From Amylibacter sp. IMCC11727 (GTDB lineage Bacteria; Pseudomonadota; Alphaproteobacteria; Rhodobacterales; Rhodobacteraceae): a DNA stretch of 64,000 nt. Shown here piece after piece: positions 8,516 to 17,099 of this stretch. The position numbers were made by a program, and so were the translations under genes. The notes below the pieces were generated by a model that was not told the DNA's origin, searched no databases, and was given only the letters and a program-made list of their open reading frames with translations. Within the stretch, counting starts at the first letter, position 1. The number at the start of each line of letters is the position of its first letter. The stretch is taken from NCBI RefSeq assembly GCF_029854195.1, contig NZ_CP122960.1, positions 2,176,001-2,240,000 on the forward strand, given 5' to 3'.

Positions 8516-8530
8516 AAATGTCTTACATTT
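8516..8530. promoter_or_regulatory. GntR/FadR-type operator, site 2 (perfect palindrome)
   Basis: AAATGTCTTACATTT is a perfect AAATGT-N3-ACATTT dyad ending 25 bases before the GntR start codon. It has the same half-site as site 1. Autoregulation of the GntR gene and control of the divergent DUF2182 - acuI cluster are inferred from position. Confidence 0.6.
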
Positions 8531-8555
8531 AATTACGACACAAGGCGCGGCTCAA

Positions 8556-9290
8556 ATGAAATATCAACTCAACCAGGATCAGGAACTCTCCACCCAAATC
8601 GCCAGCGCCATTCGCGACAGCATCATCAACGGACAATTGATTGTTGATCAACGGCTCCCGTCGGAATCCGAGCTGTGCGATCAATTCGATGTGTCGCGCC
8701 CCACGGTGCGCGAGGCCCTAAAACGCCTCGCCGCGCAAAATCTGATCCGCACGCAACGCGGCGCCACTGGGGGTGCTTTTGTCAACAAGCTCAGCTTTGA
8801 AGACGCCTACGGCCAACAAATCACCACCTCTACCCTACTTCTCTCTATGAACGCCGTCAGCTTTGAAACCGCTTGCGAGGCCCGCTTCGCATTGGAACGC
8901 GCCTGCATTCCATTGGCCGCCCAGCGCCGCACCCCCGATCACCTTGCCGCCATGCGCGCCGAAATCCACCGCCAAGCCCAACCGGGCCTCACAGATGAAA
9001 GCTTCTGCGCCTCTGACGTGGCCTTTCACCGCGCACTGGTGGACAGTGCGCAAAACCCGGTCATGTCCTACCAACTCGCAGGCGCAGTAGAAGCCATCGA
9101 ACCCCTCATGAACATGATCACCTTCACGGCGCGCAAACGGGAAAAAATCGTCGATCTGCATACAAAAATCGCCGATGCGCTTGAAACCCAAGACGCTCCC
9201 GCTACCGAAGCCGCCCTCGCCAACCTCGCCGCCCATACACTCGAATTGGCGCAAGAGGTCGCAGACAAACGCAAAACCCGCGAAACCTAG
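8556..9290 (+). CDS. GntR family regulator, FadR subfamily (FCD domain)
   Basis: A 244-residue repressor-type protein. The N-terminal winged helix contains RLPSESELCDQFDVSRPTVREALKRLAAQNLI, a textbook GntR motif. The C-terminal FCD helical domain has the metal-binding pattern DVAFHRALVDSAQNPV and later histidines, typical of regulators sensing small carboxylates. I place the start at MKYQLNQDQ; an upstream in-frame ATG at 8430 would make the operators coding and overlap the divergent gene. The ligand is not evident; a DMSP-derived metabolite such as acrylate or 3-hydroxypropionate is a reasonable guess because of the dmdA cluster. Confidence 0.88.
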   Translation: MKYQLNQDQELSTQIASAIRDSIINGQLIVDQRLPSESELCDQFDVSRPTVREALKRLAAQNLIRTQRGATGGAFVNKLSFEDAYGQQITTSTLLLSMNAVSFETACEARFALERACIPLAAQRRTPDHLAAMRAEIHRQAQPGLTDESFCASDVAFHRALVDSAQNPVMSYQLAGAVEAIEPLMNMITFTARKREKIVDLHTKIADALETQDAPATEAALANLAAHTLELAQEVADKRKTRET

Positions 9291-9397
9291 AACCCTTTTT
9301 CTTGGCCTAAATATCCAAATCCTACACCGCTCCCAGTCACCTCCCCCCAAAACCAGACGCACGCGCCCCAATTTTCGCCTTCCCGCGAAAATCCCAA

Positions 9398-9426
9398 TTG
9401 AACCCAGCAAACACTTCCCCTATACC
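9398..9426 (+). promoter_or_regulatory. Sigma-70-type promoter of tRNA-Arg
   Basis: TTGAAC (9398-9403) and TATACC (9421-9426) are separated by exactly 17 bases. The -10 box ends 10 bases before the tRNA 5' end. Confidence 0.6.
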
Positions 9427-9436
9427 GCCACGCAAC

Positions 9437-9513
<77 letters not shown>

Positions 9514-9514
9514 A

Positions 9515-9564
9515 GATTTTTTTCGAAGAAAAAATCAGGCGACAGGTGTTTTGTTAAAAACACC
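9515..9564 (+). terminator. Two tandem hairpins downstream of tRNA-Arg
   Basis: First hairpin GATTTTTT/AAAAAATC (9515-9522 with 9529-9536, loop TCGAAG) contains a T run right after the tRNA. The second, GGTGTTTT/AAAACACC (9545-9552 with 9557-9564), is a perfect 8-bp stem with a GTTA loop. They probably end the tRNA transcript, although neither is a classic GC stem plus U tail. Confidence 0.45.
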
Positions 9565-9659
9565 GAGAGCCAAATCCAAAGCCGCCCCCACCATCAGCTT
9601 CTTCTTGCAAAGCCTCTGCCAATGGGCCAAAACCCCACCGTCCTCGGGGAAACCACGCA

Positions 9660-10706
9660 ATGTACCGACTCATTCTGATCTGCTGTTTGATCTTCACCTT
9701 TGCACCGATCACAAGTGCCCAAGACTTGACCTTTTCCACCGTATCGCGCGAACCCTTTTCAATGACCCAAGACGGCCAAGATGTGGGCTTCTCGGTCGAT
9801 CTGATCAATGCCATCAGCGCGGACCTCAAAAAATCCATCGCTCTTGATCGCAAAGACAGCTTTGGCGACATGCTCGGCGCGGTCCAAAACGCGGATGTGG
9901 ATGGGGCCATTGCCAATATTTCCATCACGGCGGCCCGTGAAACCACAATGGATTTCACACTCCCGATCTTTGCCAGCGGTATTCAGGTGATGCTCCCGTC
10001 CGAGGGCTCCGCCAGCGCCCTGTTCACAACCATCCTCACGCGCGAAATCGCCCTCGCACTGGTGCTAGCTTTCGGTATTTTGTTTGGCTGCGGCATGATC
10101 ATGTGGGCATTTGAACGCCACCGCCAAGACTATTTCGACCGCCCCTTTACACAAGCCCTGTTCCCATCGTTCTGGTGGGCCTTGAACCTCGTCGTGAACG
10201 GCGGTTTCGAAGAACGCATGCCCCGCTCCCCTTTGGGGCGTGGCCTTGGCGTGGTTATGGTCATCTCCAGCCTGTTCATCGTGTCGATTTTTGTGGCCCG
10301 TATCACCGCGGCCATCACAGTCGAAGCCATCCAATCCAACGTGCAATCCATCAACGACCTAGAGGGCCGCACCGTAGGCACCATCGACGGCAGCACCTCC
10401 GCCACATTTCTCAACGAACGTGGCTTGGCCTATGTGATCTATCCCGATCTTGACAGCATGATCCGCGCGTTCGAAGCAAACACCCTGCAAGCTGTCGTCT
10501 TTGACGGTCCGATCCTCGCCTATTACGTAAACAACAAAGGCCGCGGCAAAGCCCGCATCATGGACAAAGTGTTCAAACCCGAAAACTACGGCATCGCCCT
10601 GCCCACAAACAGCCCGATCCGCGAAGACATCAACCAAAGCCTGCTACGCCTGCGCGAAAACGGCACCTATGATGAACTGTTGATTAAGTGGTTTGGCCGC
10701 GTCTAA
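9660..10706 (+). CDS. Prokaryotic glutamate-receptor-like channel protein with unusual pore
   Basis: Architecture in order: signal peptide (1-20), ligand-binding lobe S1 (about 21-120), membrane helix M1 (about 130-150, ALALVLAFGILFGCGMIMWAFE), re-entrant pore loop (about 166-194), helix M2 (about 196-221), lobe S2 to residue 348. This is the GluR0 design: a periplasmic binding protein split by a potassium-channel pore. The S1 and S2 segments (EPFSM, DVGFSVDLI, IANISITAARE, NYGIALPTNS) are those of polar amino acid-binding proteins. The usual filter TVGYGD is replaced without gaps by NGGFEE (residues 180-185), so potassium selectivity is not expected; it may be a channel of other selectivity or a membrane sensor. 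Confidence 0.82.
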   Translation: MYRLILICCLIFTFAPITSAQDLTFSTVSREPFSMTQDGQDVGFSVDLINAISADLKKSIALDRKDSFGDMLGAVQNADVDGAIANISITAARETTMDFTLPIFASGIQVMLPSEGSASALFTTILTREIALALVLAFGILFGCGMIMWAFERHRQDYFDRPFTQALFPSFWWALNLVVNGGFEERMPRSPLGRGLGVVMVISSLFIVSIFVARITAAITVEAIQSNVQSINDLEGRTVGTIDGSTSATFLNERGLAYVIYPDLDSMIRAFEANTLQAVVFDGPILAYYVNNKGRGKARIMDKVFKPENYGIALPTNSPIREDINQSLLRLRENGTYDELLIKWFGRV

Positions 10707-11632
10707 CGCGTCCGCTCCGCCACATGATCCGCAATCGCCTGTTTATACAGCGCCTGTATCCACGCCGTGACTGGCCGATCTCCGTCCCCAATCGCCTTTC
10801 CATCAATTTCTGCAACAGGTGTCTGCGCCCCGAACGTGCCCGTTAGAAACGCCTCATCCGCGCCATAGGCCTCCACCAAGGAATAGTTCTTTTCAAACAC
10901 GGGGATGCCGTCGGCACGGCAGAGATCAATCACCTTTTGCCGCGTGACCCCATTCATGCAGTAATCCCCTGTGCTGGTCCAAACCTGCCCCTTACGCACA
11001 ATGAAAAAGTTGCAGGCGTTTGTGGTGTTCACAAACCCATTGGGGTCCAGCATCAAGCCTTCATCCGCCCCTGCCTGCTCTGCCTGAAGACAGGCAATCA
11101 CACAGTTCAGCTTGGAATGGGAATTATACTTTGCATCCTGCGCCATTGGCAGGCCGCGCACTTGGGGCACTGTCGCCAAACGAATGCCGCGCCCTTGCAA
11201 GCTGCTGACGGGTTTGGAATGCTCCATAATAATCACAGTGGTCGGCCCCGTTTGGGACAGCGAAGGATGCTGAAACGGCTTCACCTTCACGCCCCGCGTA
11301 ATCATCAACCGACAATGCACGTCTGTGTGCATATCATTGGCCGCCTGCACTTGGCGCAAAGCATCAGCAACACCGTCACGATCCATCCCGATATCCAGTG
11401 AAACCGCCTTACAGCTTTCAAACAGCCGATCCATATGTTCATCGAAATACGCCCACACCCCATCATACAGGCGCATGCCTTCCCACATCCCATCCCCCAG
11501 CATAAAGCCACTGTCATAGACCGAGACTTTGGCTTCATCGCGGTGAACGATATCGCCGTTCACCCAGATTTTGATGTCTTGATTGCGTGCATCTTCCTCG
11601 GCGGCATGTGTTGTGTGGGCGTCTTTACTCAT
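10703..11632 (-). CDS. Class IV PLP aminotransferase (branched-chain / D-amino acid type)
   Basis: A 309-residue fold-type IV enzyme. DSGFMLGDGMWEGMRLYDG is the N-terminal family signature, and the PLP lysine is expected in DAKYNSHSKLNCVIA. NTTNACNFFIVRKG and NGVTRQKVIDLC complete the motif set. Whether it acts on branched-chain amino acids, D-amino acids or aminodeoxychorismate cannot be decided here. The start MSKDAH follows the gloA stop by 4 bases, so the two form an operon. Its stop codon overlaps that of the convergent channel gene. Confidence 0.85.
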   Translation of the reverse strand: MSKDAHTTHAAEEDARNQDIKIWVNGDIVHRDEAKVSVYDSGFMLGDGMWEGMRLYDGVWAYFDEHMDRLFESCKAVSLDIGMDRDGVADALRQVQAANDMHTDVHCRLMITRGVKVKPFQHPSLSQTGPTTVIIMEHSKPVSSLQGRGIRLATVPQVRGLPMAQDAKYNSHSKLNCVIACLQAEQAGADEGLMLDPNGFVNTTNACNFFIVRKGQVWTSTGDYCMNGVTRQKVIDLCRADGIPVFEKNYSLVEAYGADEAFLTGTFGAQTPVAEIDGKAIGDGDRPVTAWIQALYKQAIADHVAERTR

Positions 11633-11636
11633 GTCT

Positions 11637-12080
11637 TCACCAATCGCCCGTGTTTTCCATGCTGGCCCAAGGCTCCGCCGGAGCCAGGCTTTCGCCTTCC
11701 TGCAGCAATTCAATGGAAATATTGTCAGGGGATTTCACAAATGCCATGCGTCCATCCCGTGGTGGGCGGTTGATCACAACGCCTTTGTCCATCAGCGCCT
11801 GACATGTTTCATAAATGTTATCCACCTTATAGGCCAAATGCCCCCAGCTGCGACCCGTCTGATAGGTCTCGTCGCTCTCCCAGTTATAGGTCAACTCCAG
11901 TTCTGGCGCGTTATTGGCCTTTGCCGCATCCAGATCCTTGTCCCCAGCCAGAAAAATCAACGTGAATTTGCCTTCTGGCACATCAATACGACGGGTCTCG
12001 ATCAGGCCCATTTTTTCGCACCAAAACTCCAGGGACTCTTCCAAATTCGTAACCCGTACCATCGTGTGCAAATAGCGCAT
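11637..12080 (-). CDS. gloA: Lactoylglutathione lyase (glyoxalase I), VOC family
   Basis: Glyoxalase I converts the hemithioacetal of methylglyoxal and glutathione to S-lactoylglutathione. The 147-residue protein carries the four expected metal ligands: His5 (RYLHTMVRV), Glu62 (PELELTYNW), His81 (SWGHLAYKV) and Glu124 (NISIELLQEG). Length and motifs match the short nickel/zinc GloA type. It heads a two-gene operon with the class IV aminotransferase. Confidence 0.92.
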   Translation of the reverse strand: MRYLHTMVRVTNLEESLEFWCEKMGLIETRRIDVPEGKFTLIFLAGDKDLDAAKANNAPELELTYNWESDETYQTGRSWGHLAYKVDNIYETCQALMDKGVVINRPPRDGRMAFVKSPDNISIELLQEGESLAPAEPWASMENTGDW

Positions 12081-12164
12081 ATCGCGTCTCCTTTATGTGT
12101 TGTTGCCCATACCTTATCCCGTAACTTGGCAGGTTCCAGCACATTCGACACGCCCCAACAAAAG

Positions 12165-12202
12165 AACGCCGAACCACGGGAGCGATCGCGTGGCTCGGCG
12201 TT
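12165..12202 (-). terminator. Terminator after the RTX gene
   Basis: A 14-bp stem AACGCCGAACCACG / CGTGGCTCGGCGTT (one G-T pair) with a 10-base loop containing CGATCG. On the minus strand it is followed by CTTTTGTT, 57 bases past the RTX stop. Confidence 0.75.
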
Positions 12203-12258
12203 TCGTGCGCGCGGATGGACCCGCGTGCATGCGCACTCCGTTGTTCCTTGGATGTGCC

Positions 12259-13743
12259 TTAGAACAAGAAATCAGAAATACCGAATTCGCTCGCCTCATA
12301 GGTTCTGTTGTCTTGGTTTTGGATGATCAAGATATCTTGGTTGGCGATAATGATAACGCCGCCACACCAATCACTGATCGCCAAATCATTCATGCCATTC
12401 ACATTTGCAAACTGCGACAGATCAATCTGATCAAATCCAACACCGTAATCCACGATCACATCTGGTTCACCGTCTTCAACAAACATGAACACATCACGCC
12501 CCCCATCACCTGTCAGATAATCACGCCCTGCCCCATCAACGATGATGTCCGCGCCACCGCGCCCCACCAAATGATCGTCCCCATCCAGTCCATAAATTAC
12601 ATCTGCCGAGGATGACCCTTGCAAAAAATCATCTTGATCCGTGCCTGTAATCGCACTGTCCAGTTGCGATGTATCCAGTGTGACATGGGTAAACCCATGA
12701 TCCGTTGCACTGCTAATCAGAATTTCCACCGTGCCATTAATCACCTCAGCAGATATCGACGTCACATTCGCCAGCGTGATGTCATAGGTATCCGCCAGTG
12801 ACGCGTGTTCCCACAACGTGCCAGACCCCATTAATTCCAGCACCGTGATGCCGTCATCACTGCCCGCCGCAATCACAAAAGACCGCCCATCGTATTCAAA
12901 TGTCTCCAGCACAGACGCATTTTGAAACCGCGTATCATGGCTGTCGATCAGATGATCCGTTTCCACCAAATCTCCATTGGCCGCCACAGAATACACTGTC
13001 AAACTCGACGTGCCCGCAGACGCCATCACAACAAAGGTCTGCCCACCAACCTCCATCGCAATCAAATCCTGCACCTGCCAGAACCCAGAAAACTCATTTG
13101 GTGCAACCGTATCGGTCAGCGTCAACGTCCCATCTGACGCCACCGCATAGCTGCTGATCCCCGCGTCATAGGCAGATGCCACAAACAAATACTCCACCCC
13201 ACCCACTGTGGCACTGGCAAAGGCGCTCACATCACCCAAATAGGTTTGGCCCGTATCTGCCACCTGATCCACCATGGTGAAATTCAGGCTCGCATCCACG
13301 CCATAAACATTGATCCCCGCCCCATTTGCACCAACAGTGTACACAAACGTGTTCCCCCCCACAGACAGGGCCGTATTCAGGGACAATTCCCCCAAACCAT
13401 TTGGGTTGATCCCCGCACCCAACGTGCCGCCGTTGCCGATGGAATAGAAATTCGTCTGGTCTTCGTACCGTGTGGCGGGCAGCACATACGTCACTCCATT
13501 CATATCCAATGTGGTCAAATCCCAAACCGTGCGTGTCCCTGATGTGCTGGTATATCCCTGCTCGTCCTGCACACTGCCCAGCAGATTATTGCTAAATTCA
13601 AATGTTGTCAGCGCGCCCTCAGCTTCGCTGGCCGCAACCACTGACCATGCTCCTGCAACATAGATAAACTCAACATGCGATAGGCCGAGAAGTTCTGTGC
13701 TCGGCCCGTCAAGGACCGTGCCTCTTACGTCAAAAGACAACAT
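12259..13743 (-). CDS. RTX-type calcium-binding exported protein
   Basis: A 494-residue protein. The N-terminal three quarters hold repeated blades with NGVTYVLPATRYED, VGGVEYLFVASAYDAGIS and VGGQTFVVMASAGTSSL patterns, suggesting a beta-propeller. Near residues 380-425 are nonapeptide repeats (GLDGDDHLVGRGGADIIVDG, then GAGRDYLTGDGGRDVF) that bind calcium in RTX proteins. The C-terminus ASEFGISDFLF fits a type I secretion signal, so it is likely secreted by an ABC-type exporter encoded elsewhere. The start MLSFDV has GGAG 8 bases upstream. Binding partner or enzymatic activity is unknown. Confidence 0.85.
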   Translation of the reverse strand: MLSFDVRGTVLDGPSTELLGLSHVEFIYVAGAWSVVAASEAEGALTTFEFSNNLLGSVQDEQGYTSTSGTRTVWDLTTLDMNGVTYVLPATRYEDQTNFYSIGNGGTLGAGINPNGLGELSLNTALSVGGNTFVYTVGANGAGINVYGVDASLNFTMVDQVADTGQTYLGDVSAFASATVGGVEYLFVASAYDAGISSYAVASDGTLTLTDTVAPNEFSGFWQVQDLIAMEVGGQTFVVMASAGTSSLTVYSVAANGDLVETDHLIDSHDTRFQNASVLETFEYDGRSFVIAAGSDDGITVLELMGSGTLWEHASLADTYDITLANVTSISAEVINGTVEILISSATDHGFTHVTLDTSQLDSAITGTDQDDFLQGSSSADVIYGLDGDDHLVGRGGADIIVDGAGRDYLTGDGGRDVFMFVEDGEPDVIVDYGVGFDQIDLSQFANVNGMNDLAISDWCGGVIIIANQDILIIQNQDNRTYEASEFGISDFLF

Positions 13744-14074
13744 GATATTCGCTCCGATTTTTGTTTGCACGGGGTCCGAGTTCCATCTTCGAGATGATCC
13801 CATGCGCATTCACTGACGTCAGGTTTGGCCCCCAATCGTGAACGAGGCTTTAAAGATAAAAATTCACCTTTTGCTAAGCGGCGTAAAAAATTCGTTTTTT
13901 CTGGCGCGATCGCGATTTATCGTTTGTTTTCAACAAAAATGCCGCCACATCTGAAGCAAACTTCATTCAATGTCGCGCAAATTAACTTTTCGGAAATTTT
14001 CGATTTACCGAATTTTAACCATCAAAAAGCAGATGTTAACGATAATTAACCACAAAATATCGGCGCAGACTCCC
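13744..14074. other. AT-rich intergenic region with promoter of the RTX gene
   Basis: No gene is visible. The stretch is clearly more AT-rich than its surroundings and contains three TTAAC elements at its right end (14015-14022 TTAACCAT, 14036-14040, 14046-14051), plus ATTAAC near 13981. These resemble CtrA half-sites but the spacings do not match TTAA-N7-TTAA. Confidence 0.4.
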
Positions 14075-14098
14075 ACAAAAAAGGCCGCAAAAGCGGCC
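14075..14098 (-). terminator. Terminator after ychF
   Basis: GGCCGC-AAAA-GCGGCC hairpin (14083-14098). On the minus strand the stem is followed by TTTTTTG, 35 bases past the ychF stop. Confidence 0.85.
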
Positions 14099-14133
14099 AG
14101 AATTGTTGGGGAAACCCCGATGTCGTAAGGGCG

Positions 14134-15231
14134 TTAGGTGTTGAACAAAAAGTGCAGAACATCCCCGTCTTGCACCGTGTACCCTTTACCTTCGGCGCGC
14201 ATCTTGCCCTTTTCTTTGGCCCCTTGCTCACCACCGTTTTCAACAAAATCATCATAGGCAATGGTTTCGGCCCGAATGAACCCACGCTCAAAATCGCCAT
14301 GGATCACACCCGCCGCTTTGGGGGCAGAAGTGCCCGCTGGAATGGTCCAGGCCCGCGCCTCTTTGGGCCCAACTGTGAAATAGGTTTGCAACGCCAACAG
14401 CGCATAACCCGCCTTGATCAAGCGGCTCAAACCTGCCTCTTCCAATCCCATCTCTTCCAAAAACATCTCGGCGTCTTCGTCATCCAACTGGCTGATCTGC
14501 TCTTCAATCGCTGCTGAAATGACCACGGCAGCGGCCCCTTCTTCGACTGCCATGGCCACCACAGCATCAGAATGCGCATTGCCATTGGCTGCATTCTCTT
14601 CCTCAACGTTGCACACGTACAAAACAGGCTTTGTTGTCAGCAGTTGCAGCATGTCCCACGCCTTCTGCTCGTCTTCTGCCACTTCAACAAACCGCGCAGG
14701 CTTGCCACCTTCCAATACGTCTTTGGCCCGCAATAACAACTCATTGGCCAAAACCGCGTCTTTGTCGCCGCCTTTGATCTTGCGCACCAAACCCGCCAGA
14801 CGCTTTTCAATGCTCTCCAAATCCGCCAACATCAGCTCGGTCTCAATGGTCTGCGCATCTTCAACAGGGTTCACGCGGCCATCCACATGGGTGATGTCGT
14901 CGTCTTCAAAACACCGCAACACATGGGCAATGGCATCACATTCACGGATATTGGCCAAAAACTGGTTGCCCAGCCCCTCGCCCTTGGACGCGCCTTTCAC
15001 CAAACCCGCGATATCCACAAACGTCATCCGTGCAGGAATAATCTGTTTGGAACTGGCGATTTCGGCCAAGGTATCAAGCCGCGCATCAGGAACAGACACT
15101 TCCCCCACATTCGGCTCAATCGTACAAAACGGAAAGTTCGCCGCCTGCGCCGCAGCGGTTTTGGTCAGCGCGTTAAAGAGTGTGGATTTCCCCACATTCG
15201 GCATCCCCACGATTCCAGTCTTAAAGCCCAT
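14134..15231 (-). CDS. ychF: Redox-regulated ATPase YchF (OLA1 family)
   Basis: YchF is a ribosome-associated Obg-like P-loop ATPase implicated in stress responses. The 365 residues start MGFKTGIVGMPNVGKSTLF (Walker A, GMPNVGKS) and contain NFPFCTIEPN, DIAGLVKGASKGEGLGNQFL and the C-terminal TGS domain (TYFTVGPKEARAWTI ... HGDFERGFIRAE), all canonical. GAGGG precedes the chosen ATG; the frame is open 13 codons further upstream but without support. Transcribed alone, with its own terminator. Confidence 0.96.
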   Translation of the reverse strand: MGFKTGIVGMPNVGKSTLFNALTKTAAAQAANFPFCTIEPNVGEVSVPDARLDTLAEIASSKQIIPARMTFVDIAGLVKGASKGEGLGNQFLANIRECDAIAHVLRCFEDDDITHVDGRVNPVEDAQTIETELMLADLESIEKRLAGLVRKIKGGDKDAVLANELLLRAKDVLEGGKPARFVEVAEDEQKAWDMLQLLTTKPVLYVCNVEEENAANGNAHSDAVVAMAVEEGAAAVVISAAIEEQISQLDDEDAEMFLEEMGLEEAGLSRLIKAGYALLALQTYFTVGPKEARAWTIPAGTSAPKAAGVIHGDFERGFIRAETIAYDDFVENGGEQGAKEKGKMRAEGKGYTVQDGDVLHFLFNT

Positions 15232-15373
15232 TGCGGCACCCTCATCAGATTTGTCTAAAACTCGACGCATCCCCTACCACCCATGGGGCGAAGGTCAAGA
15301 AAAACCACCACACCACTTGATTTCCCCGCCCCTTTCGCGCAATTGGAACCCAACACCAGAATGAGGGTTCATC

Positions 15374-16165
15374 ATGTCACGCATCGACGCAAAATTCGCC
15401 GAGTTGAAAGCCGCGGGCAAATCCGCATTTGTTTCCTACATCATGGCGGGCGACCCTTCTCCAGAAGCAACCCTTGAATTGATGAAAGGCCTGCCAGATG
15501 CAGGTGTGGATATTATCGAACTTGGTGTGCCGTTCACCGACCCAATGGCCGACGGCCCCACAATTCAAGTCGCTGGCCAACGCGCCCTTGAAAACGGCAT
15601 GACGCTTGAAAAAACCCTCGCCATGGCCGCCGAGTTTCGCAAGACCGACGACACCACCCCGATCGTGCTGATGGGCTACTACAACCCGATCTACTTCCAC
15701 GGCGTCGATAAGTTCCTCGTGGATGCCAAAGCCGCTGGCATCGACGGTTTCATCATCGTGGACCTGCCCCCCGAAGAAGACAGCGAATTCGCCATCCCAG
15801 CCATCGCCGCAGGCCTACACCCCATCCGCTTGGCCACCCCGACAACAGACGAAAAACGTCTCCCCAAAGTGCTGCAAAACACCTCAGGCTTCATCTACTA
15901 TGTGGCCATTGCAGGCATCACAGGCGCTGGCTCCGCCAACGCCGAAACTGTCGGTCGCGAAGTGGCCCGCATCAAACAATCCACCGACCTGCCCGTCTGC
16001 ATCGGCTTTGGCATCAAAACCCCACAGCAAGCCGCCGAAATGGCCGCTGTCGCCGATGGCGCAGTTGTGGGTTCAGCAATCGTGGAAAAAATGGGCGCAG
16101 GCGAACCCGTGGCCGATGTGCTGGCGTTCGTGAAGTCACTGGCTGATGGGGCGCACGGGGTTTAA
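15374..16165 (+). CDS. trpA: Tryptophan synthase alpha chain
   Basis: TrpA cleaves indole-3-glycerol phosphate to indole and glyceraldehyde 3-phosphate and passes indole to TrpB. The 263-residue TIM barrel shows catalytic Glu49 (DIIELGVPFTDP) and Asp60 (PMADGPTIQ) at the canonical numbers, the family motif MGYYNPIYFHGV, and phosphate-binding GFGIKTP and AVVGSAIVE. GAGGG lies 8 bases before the ATG. No other trp gene is in the window. Its stop overlaps that of the convergent small membrane protein gene. Confidence 0.96.
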   Translation: MSRIDAKFAELKAAGKSAFVSYIMAGDPSPEATLELMKGLPDAGVDIIELGVPFTDPMADGPTIQVAGQRALENGMTLEKTLAMAAEFRKTDDTTPIVLMGYYNPIYFHGVDKFLVDAKAAGIDGFIIVDLPPEEDSEFAIPAIAAGLHPIRLATPTTDEKRLPKVLQNTSGFIYYVAIAGITGAGSANAETVGREVARIKQSTDLPVCIGFGIKTPQQAAEMAAVADGAVVGSAIVEKMGAGEPVADVLAFVKSLADGAHGV

Positions 16166-16536
16166 GGTCGTTCCGACCGATCCACATACAGAAACGCGCT
16201 AACAATCACCACTTCCGTTAGGATTGCCACCCAAATGCCAATCCCAGCAAATCCTCGGCCGTATTCATATATCCCAAGAGCTGCCATCGCAAACATCGAA
16301 ACGCTTAACGCCACGCAAATCGCTGTCCGCGCAGGCGATGCTTTGGCATTTCGACTAACAATCAAAAGGGTCGCAAACCCGATAAACAGAACGCCTGCAC
16401 GTTTTGCCAGAAAATCTGCGGTCTCATTTTGCGCAACTTGAAAAGGCCAATAAATGACTTCAGGTACAAAAATCAGAACCATCGCCAGCAACGCAAAGAC
16501 AGAACCCACGCTTATACTTACATGTTTGTATGTCAT
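16162..16536 (-). CDS. Hypothetical four-helix membrane protein
   Basis: Unrecognised, 124 residues if started at MTYKHVSIS. Four hydrophobic segments are visible: SVGSVFALLAMVLIFVPEVI, RAGVLFIGFATLLIV, AICVALSVSMFAMAALGIYE and GIWVAILTEVVIVSAFLYV. No ribosome site is obvious, so the start is uncertain. It begins after the ridA terminator and ends tail-to-tail with trpA. Function unknown. Confidence 0.6.
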   Translation of the reverse strand: MTYKHVSISVGSVFALLAMVLIFVPEVIYWPFQVAQNETADFLAKRAGVLFIGFATLLIVSRNAKASPARTAICVALSVSMFAMAALGIYEYGRGFAGIGIWVAILTEVVIVSAFLYVDRSERP

Positions 16537-16587
16537 AACGCAGGTTAACTTGGCTGTGGTATCGAGCCTATGTGACACAATGCACAA

Positions 16588-16615
16588 AAAAGGCCGCACA
16601 AATGTGCGGCCTTTT
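16588..16615. terminator. Terminator after ridA (bidirectional in form)
   Basis: AAAAGGCCGCACA / TGTGCGGCCTTTT, 13-bp perfect inverted repeat. On the minus strand the stem is followed by a T run and lies 22 bases after the ridA stop; the plus strand also ends in TTTT. Confidence 0.85.
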
Positions 16616-16637
16616 CACTATCCAGACAACGCGTCAA

Positions 16638-16979
16638 TCACTCATACGCCGCATCCACAATAATCTCGACCTTCAAAATCTCGCGCGCCAATTTCGCCTC
16701 ACCGCACGCCCGCGCTGGGGCAAACCCCTCTGGAACCCAGTCATTCCAAACCTCGTTCAGCCCTGCGAAATCAGACATATCCGCCAGCCAAATCGTGGCG
16801 CGCAGCATCTGCTCGCGCGATGATCCCGCCTGCTCCAACAGCGCATCAATTTTTTCCAAACACACCCGTGTTTGTTCCTGAATGGTGTCGCCCTCGGCAA
16901 CTTGGCCAGACAAATACGCCACCCCATTGTGCTTCACAATTTTTGATGCGCGCGCGCTCGTGTCGATCCGTTCGATCAT
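16638..16979 (-). CDS. RidA family protein (YjgF/YER057c/UK114)
   Basis: RidA proteins hydrolyse reactive enamine/imine intermediates made by PLP enzymes; the family also contains specialised members. The 113-residue chain has VAYLSGQVAEG, the trimer-core LRATIWLADMSDFAGLNEVW, and ARACGEAKLAREILKVEIIVDA, including the arginine (PARA) of active RidA. Single-gene unit with its own terminator. Confidence 0.85.
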   Translation of the reverse strand: MIERIDTSARASKIVKHNGVAYLSGQVAEGDTIQEQTRVCLEKIDALLEQAGSSREQMLRATIWLADMSDFAGLNEVWNDWVPEGFAPARACGEAKLAREILKVEIIVDAAYE

Positions 16980-17055
16980 GGTCTTCTCCTCAAATTATGT
17001 CCCTCCTCTACGCAGCACTACGCAAGCGAACAAGCCCACATCATTCTTTTGAGCA

Positions 17056-17088
17056 AAAATATCCTCGGGGTTTGGGGTGAAACCCCAA
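17056..17088 (-). terminator. Roseobacter-type GGATATTT terminator element (copy 1)
   Basis: On the plus strand AAATATCCTCGGGG is followed by a TTGGGGT/ACCCCAA hairpin (17072-17088). Read as the minus-strand transcript of the lipase gene it is a hairpin followed by GAGGATATTTTTG. The same design recurs at 20128-20161. Confidence 0.6.
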
Positions 17089-17099
17089 CGGCATTCAAT

